The notes: generated by a model from the sequence alone, not told the origin. DNA of 64,000 bases from Achatina immaculata (GCA_009760885.1 CM019691.1:27031314-27095313); one strand, 5' to 3'; shown: positions 44,700 to 56,674, numbered from the stretch's first letter. A program made the numbers and translations.

Positions 44700-45570
44700 A
44701 GTAATAATGATTGAAGTGCCACACTTAGTCATACAGCAGTAGTAACGGTTATAGTAATACACTTAGTGATACAGCAGTAGTATCGATTGTAGTAATACAC
44801 TTAGTGATACAGCAGTAGTATCGATTGTAGTAATACACTTAGTGATACAGCAGTAGTATCGATTGTAGTAATACACTTAGTGGTACAGCAGTAGTAACGA
44901 TTGTAGTAATACACTTAGTGGTACAGCAGTAGTAACGGTTATAGTAATACACTTAGTGATACAGTAGTAGTAACGGTTATAGTAATACACTTAGTGATAC
45001 AGCAGTAGTATCGATTGTAGTAATACACTTAGTGATACAGCAGTAGTATCGATTGTAGTAATACACTTAGTGATACAGCAGTAGTATCGATTGTAGTAAT
45101 ACACTTAGTGGTACAGCAGTAGTAACGATTGTAGTAATACACTTAGTGGTACAGCAGTAGTAACGGTTATAGTAATACACTTAGTGATACAGCAGTAGTA
45201 ACGGTTATAGTAATACACTTAGTGATACAGTAGTAGTATCGATTGTAGTAATACACTTAGTGGTACAGCAGTAGTAACGGTTATAGTAATACACTTAGTG
45301 ATACAGCAGTAGTAACGGTTATAGTAATACACTTAGTGATACAGTAGTAGTATCGATTGTAGTAATACACTTAGTGGTACAGCAGTAGTAACGATTGTAG
45401 TAATACACTTAGTGATACAGCAGTAGTAACGGTTATAGTAATACACTTAGTGATACAGTAGTAGTATCGATTGTAGTAATACACTTAGTGGTACAGTAGT
45501 AGTAACGATTGTAGTAATACACTTAGTGGTACAGTAGTAGTAATGATTGTAGTGTTACACTTAGTTATAT
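44700..45570. repeat. 38-bp minisatellite, about 22 copies
   Basis: GTAATACACTTAGTGATACA plus GCAGTAGTAACGGTTATA (or ATCGATTGTA) repeats every 38 bp. The variants GATAC/GGTAC and ATCGATTG/AACGATTG/AACGGTTA alternate in blocks that recur. Confidence 0.96.
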
Positions 45571-45594
45571 ACGAGACTCGTCTCTAAAAAAAGT

Positions 45595-46375
45595 TTACGA
45601 GAGCAAAATTTATTTGGATATAACATACTGTACACTGTGTTCCATGATGGACATCTTATTTGTCCATGTAGTCGCCATGATGACTGAAGCGTTTGACTAA
45701 GCGTAGGACACATTTTTTTTTATACCCATCTCGTGAAATGTGATGTCCTGAGCATAGAGTGACCGTGCCACCGCTGTTTCGACATCCTCGTCGCTCTGAA
45801 ATCTGTGTTCCTTGAGAGCTGGGAAAGAGGCGAATATCACATGACACCAGATCGCGACTGTACGGCGGATGGTCCATATTCTCTCACTATTTTGGAACAG
45901 TCAACCCGCAACCGATGCGGCTGTACTAGGGCCAGCGTTATCATAGAGGAGCAGCACACCTTTTGTCAGCAGCTCAGGACGGCGACGTCTGGTGGAAGCT
46001 TCTAAACTTCCCAGTGTTCCGCCGTTGCTCCCTTTTTTTTTTTTGTCCAGGAAATCGACCAACAACACACCTTTCTGATCCCAAAGCACGTCAGCCATCA
46101 CTTTGTCAATAGAGGGCACGACCTCAGTTTCATGATTTGTGGGGATGCTTCCATTCCATGCTTGCACGTCTCGATTCTGGGGTGCTGTGGTGAACCCGTT
46201 CCTCGTCACCGTTGACAATGCGTTCCAGAAAGTCTTGGCCGTGAATGGCATATTGTTGCAGAAATGGCAGGGCACATACCATTCTACTTGCCTTGTGGTC
46301 TCGGAAAGGGCTCACGGGACCCATTGTGCACACATTTTATGAAATCCAAAGTGTACACTTTCATTCTGGGCATTG
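45595..46375 (-). pseudogene. Mariner transposase, frameshifted relic
   Basis: Read on the minus strand across three frames: LERIVNGDEERVHHSTPESR (first catalytic Asp in GDE), then VMADVLWDQKGVLLVDFLDK, GVLLLYDNAGPSTAASVAG (second Asp), then DHPPYSRDLVSCDIRLFPSS (third Asp) and LRLVKRFSHHGDYMDK at the C-terminus. The order and approximate spacing fit the mariner DD34D catalytic domain, and all three acidic residues remain. At least two frameshifts and an in-frame stop make it non-functional. The N-terminal HTH half is missing or unreadable; the sequence upstream of about 46375 is a tandem array. Confidence 0.93.
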
Positions 46376-46545
46376 TTTCACGTGGTGGTGGACTCAAGTC
46401 ATACGTTAGTTAGGACATTGTTACACGTGGTGGTGGACTCAAGTCATACGTTAGTTAGGACATTGTTTCACGTGGTGGACTCAAGTCATACGTTAGTTAT
46501 AGGACATTGTTTCACGTGGTGGACTCAAGTCATACGTTAGTTAGT
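46365..46545. repeat. 42-45-bp minisatellite, 4 copies
   Basis: CATTGTTTCACGTGGTGG and ACTCAAGTCATACGTTAGTT repeat four times with small length changes (GGTGGTGG versus GGTGG). Confidence 0.93.
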
Positions 46546-46680
46546 TCACAGTCACTCGTCTGCTCTCCAGTATCTCATGTTTGACGCACTGTTTTTTTAT
46601 TCGCTACCGTACCCGCTGTCCTGGGTCTGCTATTCGCGCTAGTGATTGGCTGTCACTCGCCAGGTTCGAAATTCTGCACT

Positions 46681-47092
46681 AGACTTCCACCAGCAGACTC
46701 ATCATATTGTCTCCATAGACTTCCACCAGCAGACTCATCATATTGTCTCCATAGACTTCCACCACCAGACTCATCATACTGTATCCATAGACTTCCACCA
46801 CCAGACTCATCATACTGTCTCCATAGACTTCCACCACCAGACTCATCATACTGTATCCATAGACTTCCACCACCAGACTCATCATACTGTATCCATAGAC
46901 TTCCACCACCAGACTCATCATATTGTCTCCATAGACTTCCACCACCAGACTCATCATACTGTATCCATAGACTTCCACCACCAGACTCATCATATTGTCT
47001 CCATAGAGTTCCACCACCAGACTCATCATATTGTCTCCATAGACTTCCACCACCAGACTCATCATATTGTCTCCATAGAGTTCCACCACCAG
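46681..47092. repeat. 36-bp minisatellite, about 11 copies
   Basis: AGACTTCCACCACCAGACTC plus ATCATACTGTATCCAT repeats every 36 bp (12 codons), keeping frames open on both strands: two + frames of about 180 codons and one - frame of 158 codons. The equal openness of unrelated frames argues against coding. Confidence 0.96.
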
Positions 47093-47690
47093 GCGATGAA
47101 TTTCCGCAGCTGGGAACTGCTTCGCGTTCAGAAATCGTGTCACAGCAAGAGCCACTGCGTCAGTCGACCGTCCATTTTTAACTTGATGGATGTGTCCTAG
47201 ATGGTGCTACACAGTGCTGCCACCTGGCATAGCATTGCCAACTGACGAGTACGGAAAAATTCTGCGACCATGCCCAGTAGTCCGACATGACTTTCATGGA
47301 CGTTACATACATTGGGACGCCTCTGGTAGAAATACCAGTGGATGTGGTAAAGGTAGTGGCAAAAACCTCTATTCTCAGCTGCCCACTGTCAACAGTAAAT
47401 TCATTACACGCACCAGATTTAGCAGAGAAAAATCTTACATTCTGACACCGTCCATACTACGCCGAGAGAGGCAATATTAACAACAAAAACCGTGCACTTC
47501 AGAAATGCTGCCATAGAGAAGTGAATTCTGTCAAGTTAAATTAGCAGTGACAGTTCTTGTAGTTTTTTAAAGAGATCTTATGGAAAGAGAGGTTGTGTAT
47601 CGCCAGTTTTCAACACTTGTCAAGTTTGCTTAAAGATCAGACCAGTTTCCTGTTTCGTTGTTGGTGTGCGAAAGGAAAGCGTGATCAAAT
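47093..47690. other. Intron, nothing recognised
   Basis: No domain recognised in the 96-codon + frame at 47190-47480. Confidence 0.45.
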
Positions 47691-47970
47691 CAGGGTTTCT
47701 CAACCTTTTTAAAATATTTTTTTCAAATTAGCCACATCGTTTACCATTAGAGTTTTGCCTGAAGCTTTCTTCCGCTGGCGCTACTGTTGCAAAGTGATAG
47801 ATCACGGCAAGATGATGTGCTGTATCACTGTACTATGCTCAAGCCTCGTTGTTTCCATTTTGTTAAAATTTTACTGTAGAAAAAAAACATATTCTTTGCG
47901 TCTTTTAATCCCATGCCTCAGAAATTTTTAACTGCTCCAGAGAATCTGTAAGGCACATCTTGAGAAACTA
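47691..47970. mobile_element. Short hAT-type MITE, eroded
   Basis: Left end CAGGGTTTCTCAACCTTTTT; right end CATCTTGAGAAACTA resembles the inverted copy (TAGTTTCTCAAGATG when complemented). About 280 bp with no coding frame. Confidence 0.55.
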
Positions 47971-48069
47971 ACGAAAGTCCTGCGCGCTGTTCACATGAAC
48001 GGAAAAGGCAGCAAAAGTTCAGCGTTAGACGAATAAAAGCGTACAACTCGTATGTACAGAATTCTGAAG

Positions 48070-48405
48070 ACAGTTGCATATCTTGTGGCAACTTTTGTAG
48101 TGTTCGTCACTGTGTATTGTTGCCACGCACGAGTTTATCAGTTGCATATCTGTGGCAACTTTTGTAGTGTTCGTTACTGTGTATTGTTGCCACGCACGAG
48201 TTTATCAGTTGCATATCTGTGGCAACTTTTGTAGTGTTCGTCACTGTGTATTGTTGCCACGCACGAGTTTATCAGTTGCATATCTTGTGACAACTTTTGT
48301 AGTGTTCGTCACTGTGTATTGTTGCCACGCACGAGTTTATCAGTTGCATATCTTGTGGCAACTTTTGTAGTGTTCGTCACTGTGTATTGTTGCCACGCAC
48401 GAACT
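48070..48405. repeat. About 68-bp minisatellite, 5 copies
   Basis: CAGTTGCATATCTTGTGGCA, ACTTTTGTAGTGTTCGTCAC and TGTGTATTGTTGCCACGCAC repeat five times. Confidence 0.95.
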
Positions 48406-48974
48406 GTTCCAGATATGAAGGTCACTTAATATGTCTCCGCCGATCTGAGAGTGTACAGATATTTTTGTACGTCAGGTTTCTGTGTGGTCAATTTTGTCGT
48501 TCTCATAAGGCCTCCGATCCGCCATTCAGTTTCCTGGTTTGTAGAGAAATTACTTTAAGGTTGAGCTGACCTACAAAGTCTTGTAATCTTATAATCTTGA
48601 GGGTTTTGTTTCTGTACAGCTAGCTAACGTTTATGTATTTTTTGGATTCGGTGGTTTGTGGTACCGCGACTACCCCCAGACAAACCTGACAGAGACTTAG
48701 CTGATTTCTCTCATGCTACCATAACAAAATACATCAAAACACAAACTGAGGAAGACTACGAAAGAGAGTCTACTCATAGTAACTAAAGCATGTCCCCTCA
48801 GAATTGTTTATACAGTAGAAAAACGCTGTCTAAGACACCCATCTCCGCATCCCATTCTGTGCAAACGTCCCCATATTTACGAGTACAGTGCTCCGGGTCC
48901 AAAGTATTCAGAAGTTCGTGTTTTAACAGTAGGATACTACACCATTAAAGAGCTTGCTATGGCCTGTGGGTGAC

Positions 48975-49150
48975 ACACAGACGTAATGTACATAAACATA
49001 CACAAAACCACGACATTGAACCTGTGTTATAAACATACACGAAACCACTGCACTGTGTTCTTGTTATACACCAAATTACAACACTGAAACCAGTGTTACA
49101 AACATACGCAAAACCACTGCACTAAAACCCGTGTTATACATAAAGAAATG
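48975..49150. repeat. About 50-bp degenerate tandem repeat, 4 copies
   Basis: ATAAACATACACAAAACCAC, GACATTGAACCTGTGTTATA and variants recur four times. Confidence 0.8.
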
Positions 49151-50560
49151 TACACAGAATCACAAAACTAAATCTTTGCTAACAGCTTGATTAACGTAAC
49201 ACATGATTGTAACATTTTATTTGGTCCTTGGTGAATCCATACCTCAGATGACTTTTTTTTCCCTAACTTAAGAGTGAAGATAAAAGTGAAAGAATATTTG
49301 TGTGTTAATTATTTCAGATTTAAGTAATCACTCATGTTCTCTCATAGAACCCACTCTTGCATCTCGTTAGCTTGTATTACCTGGCTTCAGATTTGTGTTC
49401 CCGCTTTCTTTGAATTCACCTGTTCTGCTCTCTCTCACTCTTCTCTCTCTATCTCTCTCTCTCTCGCGCATGCTTTTTCTTTTGCCTCATTTATATAAAC
49501 ACTTGTTACAGAACTGAGGTTTGTAGTTTGCCGAGCTTGTTCGAGTTTGCTAATCCTTTGCTGAGCTACAAATGTAAATTCCGCCTTAAAATCTTCTAGT
49601 CTGGTCCCCTTTGTACTAGCTTTGGTACTTGATGTAGCTTTAATGTTTTTGTTTTTTTTACTACGCTTAAGCTTAGCGGTATCCAAGTCAACGGTTTTCA
49701 AACCTCCAGTCACTGGAGCCCGTAACGTGAATTCTGGGGTGCTACGACGATATCACAGTATCACACCGGAATATTTGAATACATATTGAAGACATATGAA
49801 TACACAGGGATTCTCGACATTTGTTGGAGATCTCCCCAGAAATAATTCCAAATTTCAACACCGAATGCTTGCATTGAGGTTGTAAAATGTTTGAAATACC
49901 CGTATGCTTGTAGTTTCAGCTGTGCTAGCCAGTAACTTCTCCAGCTTTCTAGTTTCTTGTATATAAATACCAGCTCTTCTTCTTCTTCTTGCCTGGGACA
50001 TCTGTATTTATTTTCCAGGTAAATTGTGCAGTCTTTTTTTTTTTGAGATTATGCTTAGCGGCCCAAAGTTCATCAGCGTAGTTCCCTATGGCACTTCTTG
50101 GTCACAGACTCCACGGTAGTCGAAATGACTGAAGGGGTGTTTTGATCCGATATCTGCCAGTTCAAGAAATTACACTTTCAGTTATAATCATAATGCGCTG
50201 TGCTTTGAATTTTCAGTTTAAAGATGTTTGTAAACGTTGTGCCAGTATGCTTACCGCAGATCCAACACCATGGCAGGACTATACTACCGTTTGAAAGTTG
50301 AGTGAAAGTTTGCTAGAAAAGCAGAGTGTCACACGGTCCTGCATGCCCTAGTCTTTACCTTTTTTTTTTGTGTTAAAATAAAAGTTCGTTCGCTCGCTTT
50401 GTTTCAAGTATGATACATGCTGAGTCGTTAGTTCTGTAACTGTGAATACAGAGGAGAATAGCAAGGAAAAAAGAAAAAAGGAAACTGCGACGTCATTTGT
50501 TTGTTTGTTTTTTTTTTCCCTGGGAGCATATCGTCTCCGGGTCAAAAGAGATTGAAGGAG
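49151..50560. other. Intron, nothing recognised
   Basis: CT microsatellite at about 49425-49464; no gene recognised. The 92-codon minus-strand frame ending at 49435 is Lys/Thr-rich without a known domain. Confidence 0.4.
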
Positions 50561-51325
50561 CTTATTTTACACCCTACCCCTTCTAGACAACGAGCAAGAT
50601 TACTTCTACCATACCCTCTCTACACAATGAGCGAGATTACCTCTACCCGACCCTCTCTTGAATGTGAAGATTGCTTCTACCCTTCTCTTTCTAGGCAGTG
50701 AATATTACTTCTATCCTACCCTTTCTAGGCAGTGAATATTACTTCTATCCTACCCTTTCTAGACAGTGAATATTACTTCTATCCTACCCTTTCTAGACAG
50801 TGAATATTACTTCTATCCTACCCTTTCTAGGCAGTGAATATTACTTCTATCCTACCCTTTCTAGGCAGTGAATATTACTTCTATCCTACCCTTTCTAGGC
50901 AGTGAATATTACTTCTATCCTACCCTTTCTAGGCAGTGAATATTACTTCTATCCTACCCTTTCTAGGCAGTGAATATTACTTCTATCCTACCCTTTCTAG
51001 GCAGTGAATATTACTTCTATCCTACCCTTTCTAGGCAGTGAATATTACTTCTATCCTACCCTTTCTAGACTATGAATTTTACTTCTACCCTGTTCTTTTT
51101 AGACAGTGAGGGAGATTACTTCTACCCTGCTCTTTTTAGACAATGAGGGAGATTACTTCTATCCTGCTCTTTCAAGAAAGTGAAGGACATTACTTCTACC
51201 CTACCCGCTCTAGACAGTGAAGTGGATTACGTAAACTCTGCTTGTTTTAGACAATGAAAGAGATTACTACTTCCATCCTGCCATTTTCAGACAATGACGA
51301 AGATTACTGATTACTTCTTCTCTAC
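50561..51325. repeat. 34-bp minisatellite with degenerate flanks
   Basis: GGCAGTGAATATTACTTCTA plus TCCTACCCTTTCTA is nearly perfect every 34 bp at 50690-51065 (about 11 copies). Progressively diverged units (GACAATGAGGGAGATTACTT) flank it on both sides, the classic pattern of a homogenised core. Confidence 0.95.
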
Positions 51326-51439
51326 TCATTCTGGACAAACGACGAATTGGAGAGAACTTTTTTTCCCTTGCTCGCTGTAATTTCAGCTTAAGAGTTCTAC
51401 CAGATTTGCTAACTTCTACAAGAACATCATGCATTTTAT

Positions 51440-51478
51440 GTTCAGCTCACCGTGCACCTAGAGATGTCTAGGGATGTG
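51440..51478. repeat. 34-bp minisatellite, left remnant before element K
   Basis: CTCACCGTGCACCTAGAGAT and GTCTAGGGATGTG: one unit of the array that resumes at 52801 after retroposon K. Confidence 0.88.
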
Positions 51479-52800
51479 CGCTGCTGGTCAGATTCTTCAT
51501 CTGCCATGCGTGGAGCGGTGCTCCTCCCGGCCAGTGAAGAAAAGTGCAAATGGGGTTGCCGTGCGGCACCACAGCGGAAAAGGTGGTAGAAAGAACAAAG
51601 TGAAGCAAACAGTCAAATCACGGCACCTCTGGTCTGGAGGTCGGCCTCGTCCTGAGTGCAGTCATATCGGGTGAAATGTATGAACTGGCTTAACCTAGAG
51701 GTTAAGACACTGCTGGCGAGACTCTTCGAATGCAGCGCGTGGAGTGAAGCTCCTCCCGGTGAAGGAAGAAAATGCGGAAAAGAAATAAAGGTTGCTGTGC
51801 AGCGCCGATGTGAAAAGGTGAAGGAAAGGATAACGTGAAGTTTAATCGGTATGTCCAGTAGTATCGCTGCGAGAGCTGCACATACCACGCACCTCTGCTC
51901 TAGAGGCCGGCCACGTCCGAAATACACCTACACTGGTGAAATATGCATAAATTGGCACACACCAGGGGGAAAATTTGATGGCCAGGCATGTCACGCCACC
52001 TCCGCTCTAGAGGTCAGTCACGCCCGATATACACCCATACTGGTGAAATATGCCTAAACCGGCTCATACCAGGGGTGAATCTTGAAGGCTATGCATGTCA
52101 CAGCACCTCTGCTCTAGAGGTCAGTCACGTCCCAAACACGCCAATACTGGGATAATATGCCTAAACCGGCTAAACCCAGGGGTGGAAGTCACTAGTGGCG
52201 AGGATTCGTCCTCCTGGACAAAAGCTCCATTCTGGTCACAACTAGGAAGGGTAGTGGCCACGACCACAAAATGCTGAAGTCGGAGACACTGGACCAGGGA
52301 AGTCTAGATAGGCAACCACCTCTCACCCGGCGGGGATGTTTGCGTATCCTAATCACACTGAGGTTTTCCGGTGAGAAAGTCCAACTCTGGGCTGGATGGG
52401 CAACCACCTCTCACCCGGCGGTGATACACGGGTATCTCAAAACACGACGAGGTTTTTCGGTGAGAAGGTCCAACTCTGGCCTGGGTGGGGTACCACCTCT
52501 CACCCAGCGGGGATGCACTGATATCCTAAACACGTCGAGGTCTTCCGGTGAGAAAGTCCAACTCTAGACTAAACTGGTGCAACGAAAACCACGGTGTCAC
52601 GCAATCCACTTCAGAGACCCACCAAGAATACAGGCTAAAACCCTGCGATACTCTGAACCTCTTATGGTCCTCTCGGGAATCCTGTGTGGTCCTTCGGGGA
52701 CCATACAGGAGACCACGGGACCTAACGAGGACCGCAGGCGTAAATTCAGTAGGATCACAGTGCGGTCTTGGTGGTAGAAGTGGACGAAGAAGAAGAAGAA
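51479..52800. mobile_element. Unclassified retroposon K, copy 2, with 13-bp target duplication
   Basis: A 1,322-bp insertion into a 34-bp tandem array. GTCTAGGGATGTG lies at 51466-51478 and 52801-52813, and removing the insert with one duplicate restores the array register. It ends in GACGAAGAAGAAGAAGAAG, a GAA tail typical of retroposition. Internal order: a 5' block (GCTGGTCAGATTCTTC) repeated at about 51708 (GCTGGCGAGACTCTTC), three units with CACCTCTGCTCTAGAGG, three units of about 80 bp with CACCTCTCACCCGGCGG and CGGTGAGAAAGTCCAACTCT, then a 3' unique part. Copy 1 (28971-29860) has fewer internal units. No protein was recognised. Confidence 0.9.
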
Positions 52801-53045
52801 GTCTAGGGATGTGGTTCACCGTGCACCTAGAGATGTCTAGGGATGTGGCTCATCGTGCACCTAGAGATGTCTAGGGATGTGGCTCACCATGCACTTAGAA
52901 ATGTCTATAGATGTGACCCACCGTGCACATAGAGATGTGGCTCATCGTGCACCTAGAGATGTGTAGAGATGTGGCTCACCATGCAACTAGAGATGTGTAG
53001 GGATGTGGCTCACCGTGCACCTAGAGATGTCTAGGGATGTACAGC
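52801..53045. repeat. 34-bp minisatellite, about 7 copies
   Basis: CTAGGGATGTGGCTCACCGT plus GCACCTAGAGATGT repeats with small variations. Confidence 0.93.
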
Positions 53046-53399
53046 ATGTGTCCCCTCACTATCTCATTTATAAAAATAAAAACATTACATAGGTTTTTGT
53101 TGTTTTTTTTGCCTAACAGAAGAAGCATTGCTATTTTTATTTCTTTTTCTCTTAGAAAATGTAATTTTTATACTGCTCGGAATCTGTAAAATCTGCAGAG
53201 TGTACAGAACATCATTGGCTGGAAAGATAAGTTTCAGATGTTTGGTGTAATCCAGTCTGACTCGGGGGGGGTCGTCTGTGGCCGCTCTCTTCAGACTAAT
53301 GTTAGATTTAGCCCGGACAACTCTTGATCAATCTTCATGATTTACCGACAGAGTGGCAGCCCTTCTCTAGAGATGTAACCAACAAATTGTCAGCGTCGT

Positions 53400-53600
53400 T
53401 GTACTACCTAGAGAGCTGAGTAACGTGCAGGTTTGAGCATTCATCCCTCGCAGAGAAGACAAGTAGTTCGAACCCGATTGGAGATGTCTCAGTCATGTCA
53501 GCTGAGGAAGGAAAGGTATTACGCCATCCCGCCTTTATCACTAATGCATTATTGATCCCCGAAATATTTTTAGAACTCGAAGCTGAACTCAGGACTAGAA
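53400..53600 (+). mobile_element. Possible tRNA-derived SINE, diverged
   Basis: CTAGAGAGCTGAGTAACGTG (A-box-like) and TAGTTCGAACCCGATTGG (B-box-like) are about 50 bp apart on the + strand. They are followed by TCAGCTGAGGAAGGAAAGGT, which resembles the family 2 body (GAGCTGGGGAAGGAAAAG). No target duplication was found and the A box is poor, so this is tentative. Confidence 0.4.
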
Positions 53601-53632
53601 GTGAATATGCATAATGGGAATAATGTATAATG

Positions 53633-53635
<3 letters not shown>

Positions 53636-53679
<44 letters not shown>
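53636..53679. repeat. (GA)n microsatellite
   Basis: About 21 uninterrupted GA units. Confidence 0.97.
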
Positions 53680-53683
<4 letters not shown>

Positions 53684-54094
53684 TGCATCTATGCCTGTGA
53701 ATATAAAGAAATACAAGGCGTTTCAAGGGTTGTGCAAAAGGTAACCAGAAGCCAAATTATTCTGCTTAGTCTCACACAGATTTATGGACCGATATTTCTA
53801 TATATTGCTATTCCGTTTATTTTATTTTCTCTACTTTTATTATCTTCCTTATGAAATAAGACATTTTTTTCAGTTAAAAAAATCCTTCCATGATACACTG
53901 GAATGAAGGCTGTTGGTCCATTCCTTCTGATGGCTGAAAAGAAAAAAAAATGCATTGGTACAGGCAGGTTTTCAACTCTCCTTGACGACCATGTTGTGAT
54001 TCATCTGTTCATAGGCCGCCCGTACTTTGGCGTTATCCTTGAGGTGGTTATTTAAGCTGAGGGAGTGAAATGCACGGTTGTATGCAGGTTTTGG

Positions 54095-55460
54095 TTGCTG
54101 CATCGTAGTTTCTGTCTCAAGGTCTGGTGGCTGCTTCATAGATTCTGTCTCAAGGTCTGGTGGCTGCTTCATAGTTTCTGTCTCAAGGTCTGGTGGCTGC
54201 TTCATAGTTTCTGTCTCAGGGTCTGGTGGCTACTTCATAGTTTCTGTCTCAAGGTCTGGTAGCTGCTTCATAGTTTCTTTCTCAAGGTCTGGTGGCTGCT
54301 TCATAGTTTCTGTCTCAAGGTCTGGTAGCTGCTTCATAGTTTCTGTCTCAAGGTCTGGTGGCTGCTTCAGAGTTTCTGTCTCAGGGTATGGTGGCTGCTT
54401 CATCGCTTCTGTCTCAAGGTCTGGTGGCTGCTTCATAGTTTCTGTCTCAAGGTCTGGTGGCTGCTTCATAGTTTCTATTTCAAGGTCTGGTAGCTGCTTC
54501 ATAGTTTCTGCCTCAAGGTCTGGTGGCTGGTTCATAGTTTCCATTTCAAGGTCTGGTGGCTGCTTCATACTTTCTTTCTCAGGGTATGGTGGCTGCTTCA
54601 TAGTTTCTGTCTCAGGGTCTGGTGGCTGCTTCATAGTTTCTTTCTCAAGGTCTGTGGCTGCTGCATAGTTTCTTTCTCAAGGTCTGGTGGCTGTTTCATA
54701 GTTTCTGTCTCAGGATCTGGTGGCTGCTTCATAGTTTCTATCTCAGGGTCTGGTGGCTGCTTCATAGTTTCTTTCTCAAGGTCTGTGGCTGCTTCATAGA
54801 GTCTTTCTCACGGTCTGGTGGCTGCTTCATAGTTTCTGTCTCAAGGTCTGGTGGCTGCTTCATAGTTTCTTTCTCAAGGTCTGGTGACTGTTTCATAGTT
54901 TCTGTCTCAGGATCTGGTGGCTGCTTCATAGTTTCTTTCTCAAGGTCTGTGGCTGCTGCATAGTTTCTTTCTCAAGGTCTGGTGGCTGTTTCATAGTTTC
55001 TGTCTCAGGATCTGGTGGCTGCTTCATAGTTTCTATCTCAGGGTCTGGTGGCTGCTTCATAGTTTCTTTCTCAAGGTCTGTGGCTGCTTCATAGAGTCTT
55101 TCTCACGGTCTGGTGGCTGCTTCATAGTTTCTGTCTCAAGGTCTGGTGGCTGCTTCATAGTTTCTTTCTCAAGGTCTGGTGACTGTTTCATAGTTTCTGT
55201 CTCAGGATCTGGTGGCTGCTTCATAGTTTCTTTCTCAAGGTCTGTGGCTGCTTCATAGTTTCTGTCACAATGTCTGGTAGCTGCTTCATAGTTTCTGTCG
55301 CAAAGTCTGGTGGCTGCACTCTAGCTTCTGTCTCAAGGTCTTGTGGCTTCTTTTTAACTTCTGTCTCTGGATTTGATGACTACTCCATATCCTCACTCAA
55401 AGTCTTTGAGCTACTCTATAGCTTCTATCTCAGGGTCTGGTTTACTTTAACCCACAGTAT
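54095..55460. repeat. 33-bp minisatellite, about 40 copies, with a 295-bp higher-order repeat
   Basis: TCTGGTGGCTGCTTCATAGT plus TTCTGTCTCAAGG repeats every 33 bp (11 codons). The + frames encode SVSRSGGCFIV-like repeats and the - frame MKQPPDLETET repeats. Frames break where 32-bp units occur (first at about 54651). The segment 54651-54945 is repeated, as far as I can see identically, at 54946-55240, a nine-unit higher-order duplication. Confidence 0.96.
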
Positions 55461-56674
55461 AGTATGATCATCGTTGCTCTCTGAACAAGCCCATAGATGC
55501 TTCAGTCTTTACCTTGAAGAATAATCCACGCTTAGATACACGAACTCTCAACTACCACATAGGAGCAGATAAACAGTATGGAGACCAATTCTGGCAGTAT
55601 ACCAACAGCCAGTGAAAGAATAACAGAAGGGAGGAGATCGGATAGTCGATTTGGCATTAGTTGTACCCCGAGGGTCAGAGAGGCGTCAAGTAGGCAGCGT
55701 CGACAGACAAACAGTGACAGATACCATTAATTATCTTCATGGTTCTGCGAAGTCCTTATTTACGGTATCGAGGAAGTGTTATCTTGGGGTGTGTATCGCA
55801 AGGGTTCATAGTTTACATTCTGTCCCAGTCAAGTGACCGGCTCTGGGTTCGTGGCTGACTGCTTGTAGGAGAATCTTGTCTTATCTAGGTACCAAAAAAA
55901 ACTTCTTCCTGCTCTCTCGGTTCCGTCCATGTTCTTTTCTGGAAGGTTGGAACCAGAGTAGTTTATCCATTATACTTCGTTAATTGAGATAACCATTTCG
56001 TTTACAAGCGGATCATGCCAACTTAGTATTGCTGTCTTTAAATGCTGTTTTAAATGTTTATTTTCGTCTCTCACTCTGCTACTCTGCTTCTCCAGGATTT
56101 GCCTGTTCTTATGCTATCTTGAGGCACCACCTGCGTGTTCACTTCCCAAGTCTTGGAATTCCAAGATCTTGTTGGTAAGAGGTAATGGTAGCATCCGTAG
56201 CCGCCATTCACTGGGTCCTTAAAGTGTCATGCGAGTCCAGTACTTTTCTCATCTTTATGATGTTTATGTGCCGCAGTTAAAGATAAAATAATAATAATAA
56301 TAACCGTTTGAGTTTCACAGTTAAATGAAAAGCAAGAAAGAACAGATGTTTGGCTTACTGTGGCCAAGATCATAGTGCAGTTTCTCTCTGCTTCAGTACA
56401 GCAGGCTGTGAACAAAAGCCTGGAAACAAGGAAGTAGATGACCTGGTGGAGCTTAATGAGAAGTCAGGCATTGAAATGCAGTTTACATCGTATCATCAAC
56501 TCGAATACGCTCCAAGACGTGAGGAAAGTCACAGTAACCTGTCAGTTCTTATCTGTCGTCGCAGCCACAAAGCAGAAAATATATCCTTCGGGCTTAGTAG
56601 TTACGGAAAACAGAGAGTCCAAGACAATTGCTTGGGAACGGGTGGAGGGGAAAGCGTTCGAGACTAACTTGGTA
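55461..56674. other. Intron, nothing recognised
   Basis: (AAT)n at about 56289-56302; no gene recognised. Confidence 0.4.

Noticed and set aside
46642..47200. Two + strand frames of about 180 codons and a - strand frame of 158 codons
   Set aside because: They are read through a 36-bp tandem repeat whose unit is a multiple of 3 and has no stops in those frames. Frames in unrelated registers are equally open, and no splice or start context supports one.
52526..52874. Frames of 97 and 108 codons on opposite strands in retroposon K
   Set aside because: They are not conserved in K copy 1 and run out of the element into the flanking minisatellite.
54078..54668. 196-codon + frame (SVSRSGGCFIV repeats) and 134-codon - frame (MKQPPDLETET repeats)
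   Set aside because: Both come from a 33-bp minisatellite. The frames break at 32-bp units while the array continues, so selection is not maintaining a protein.
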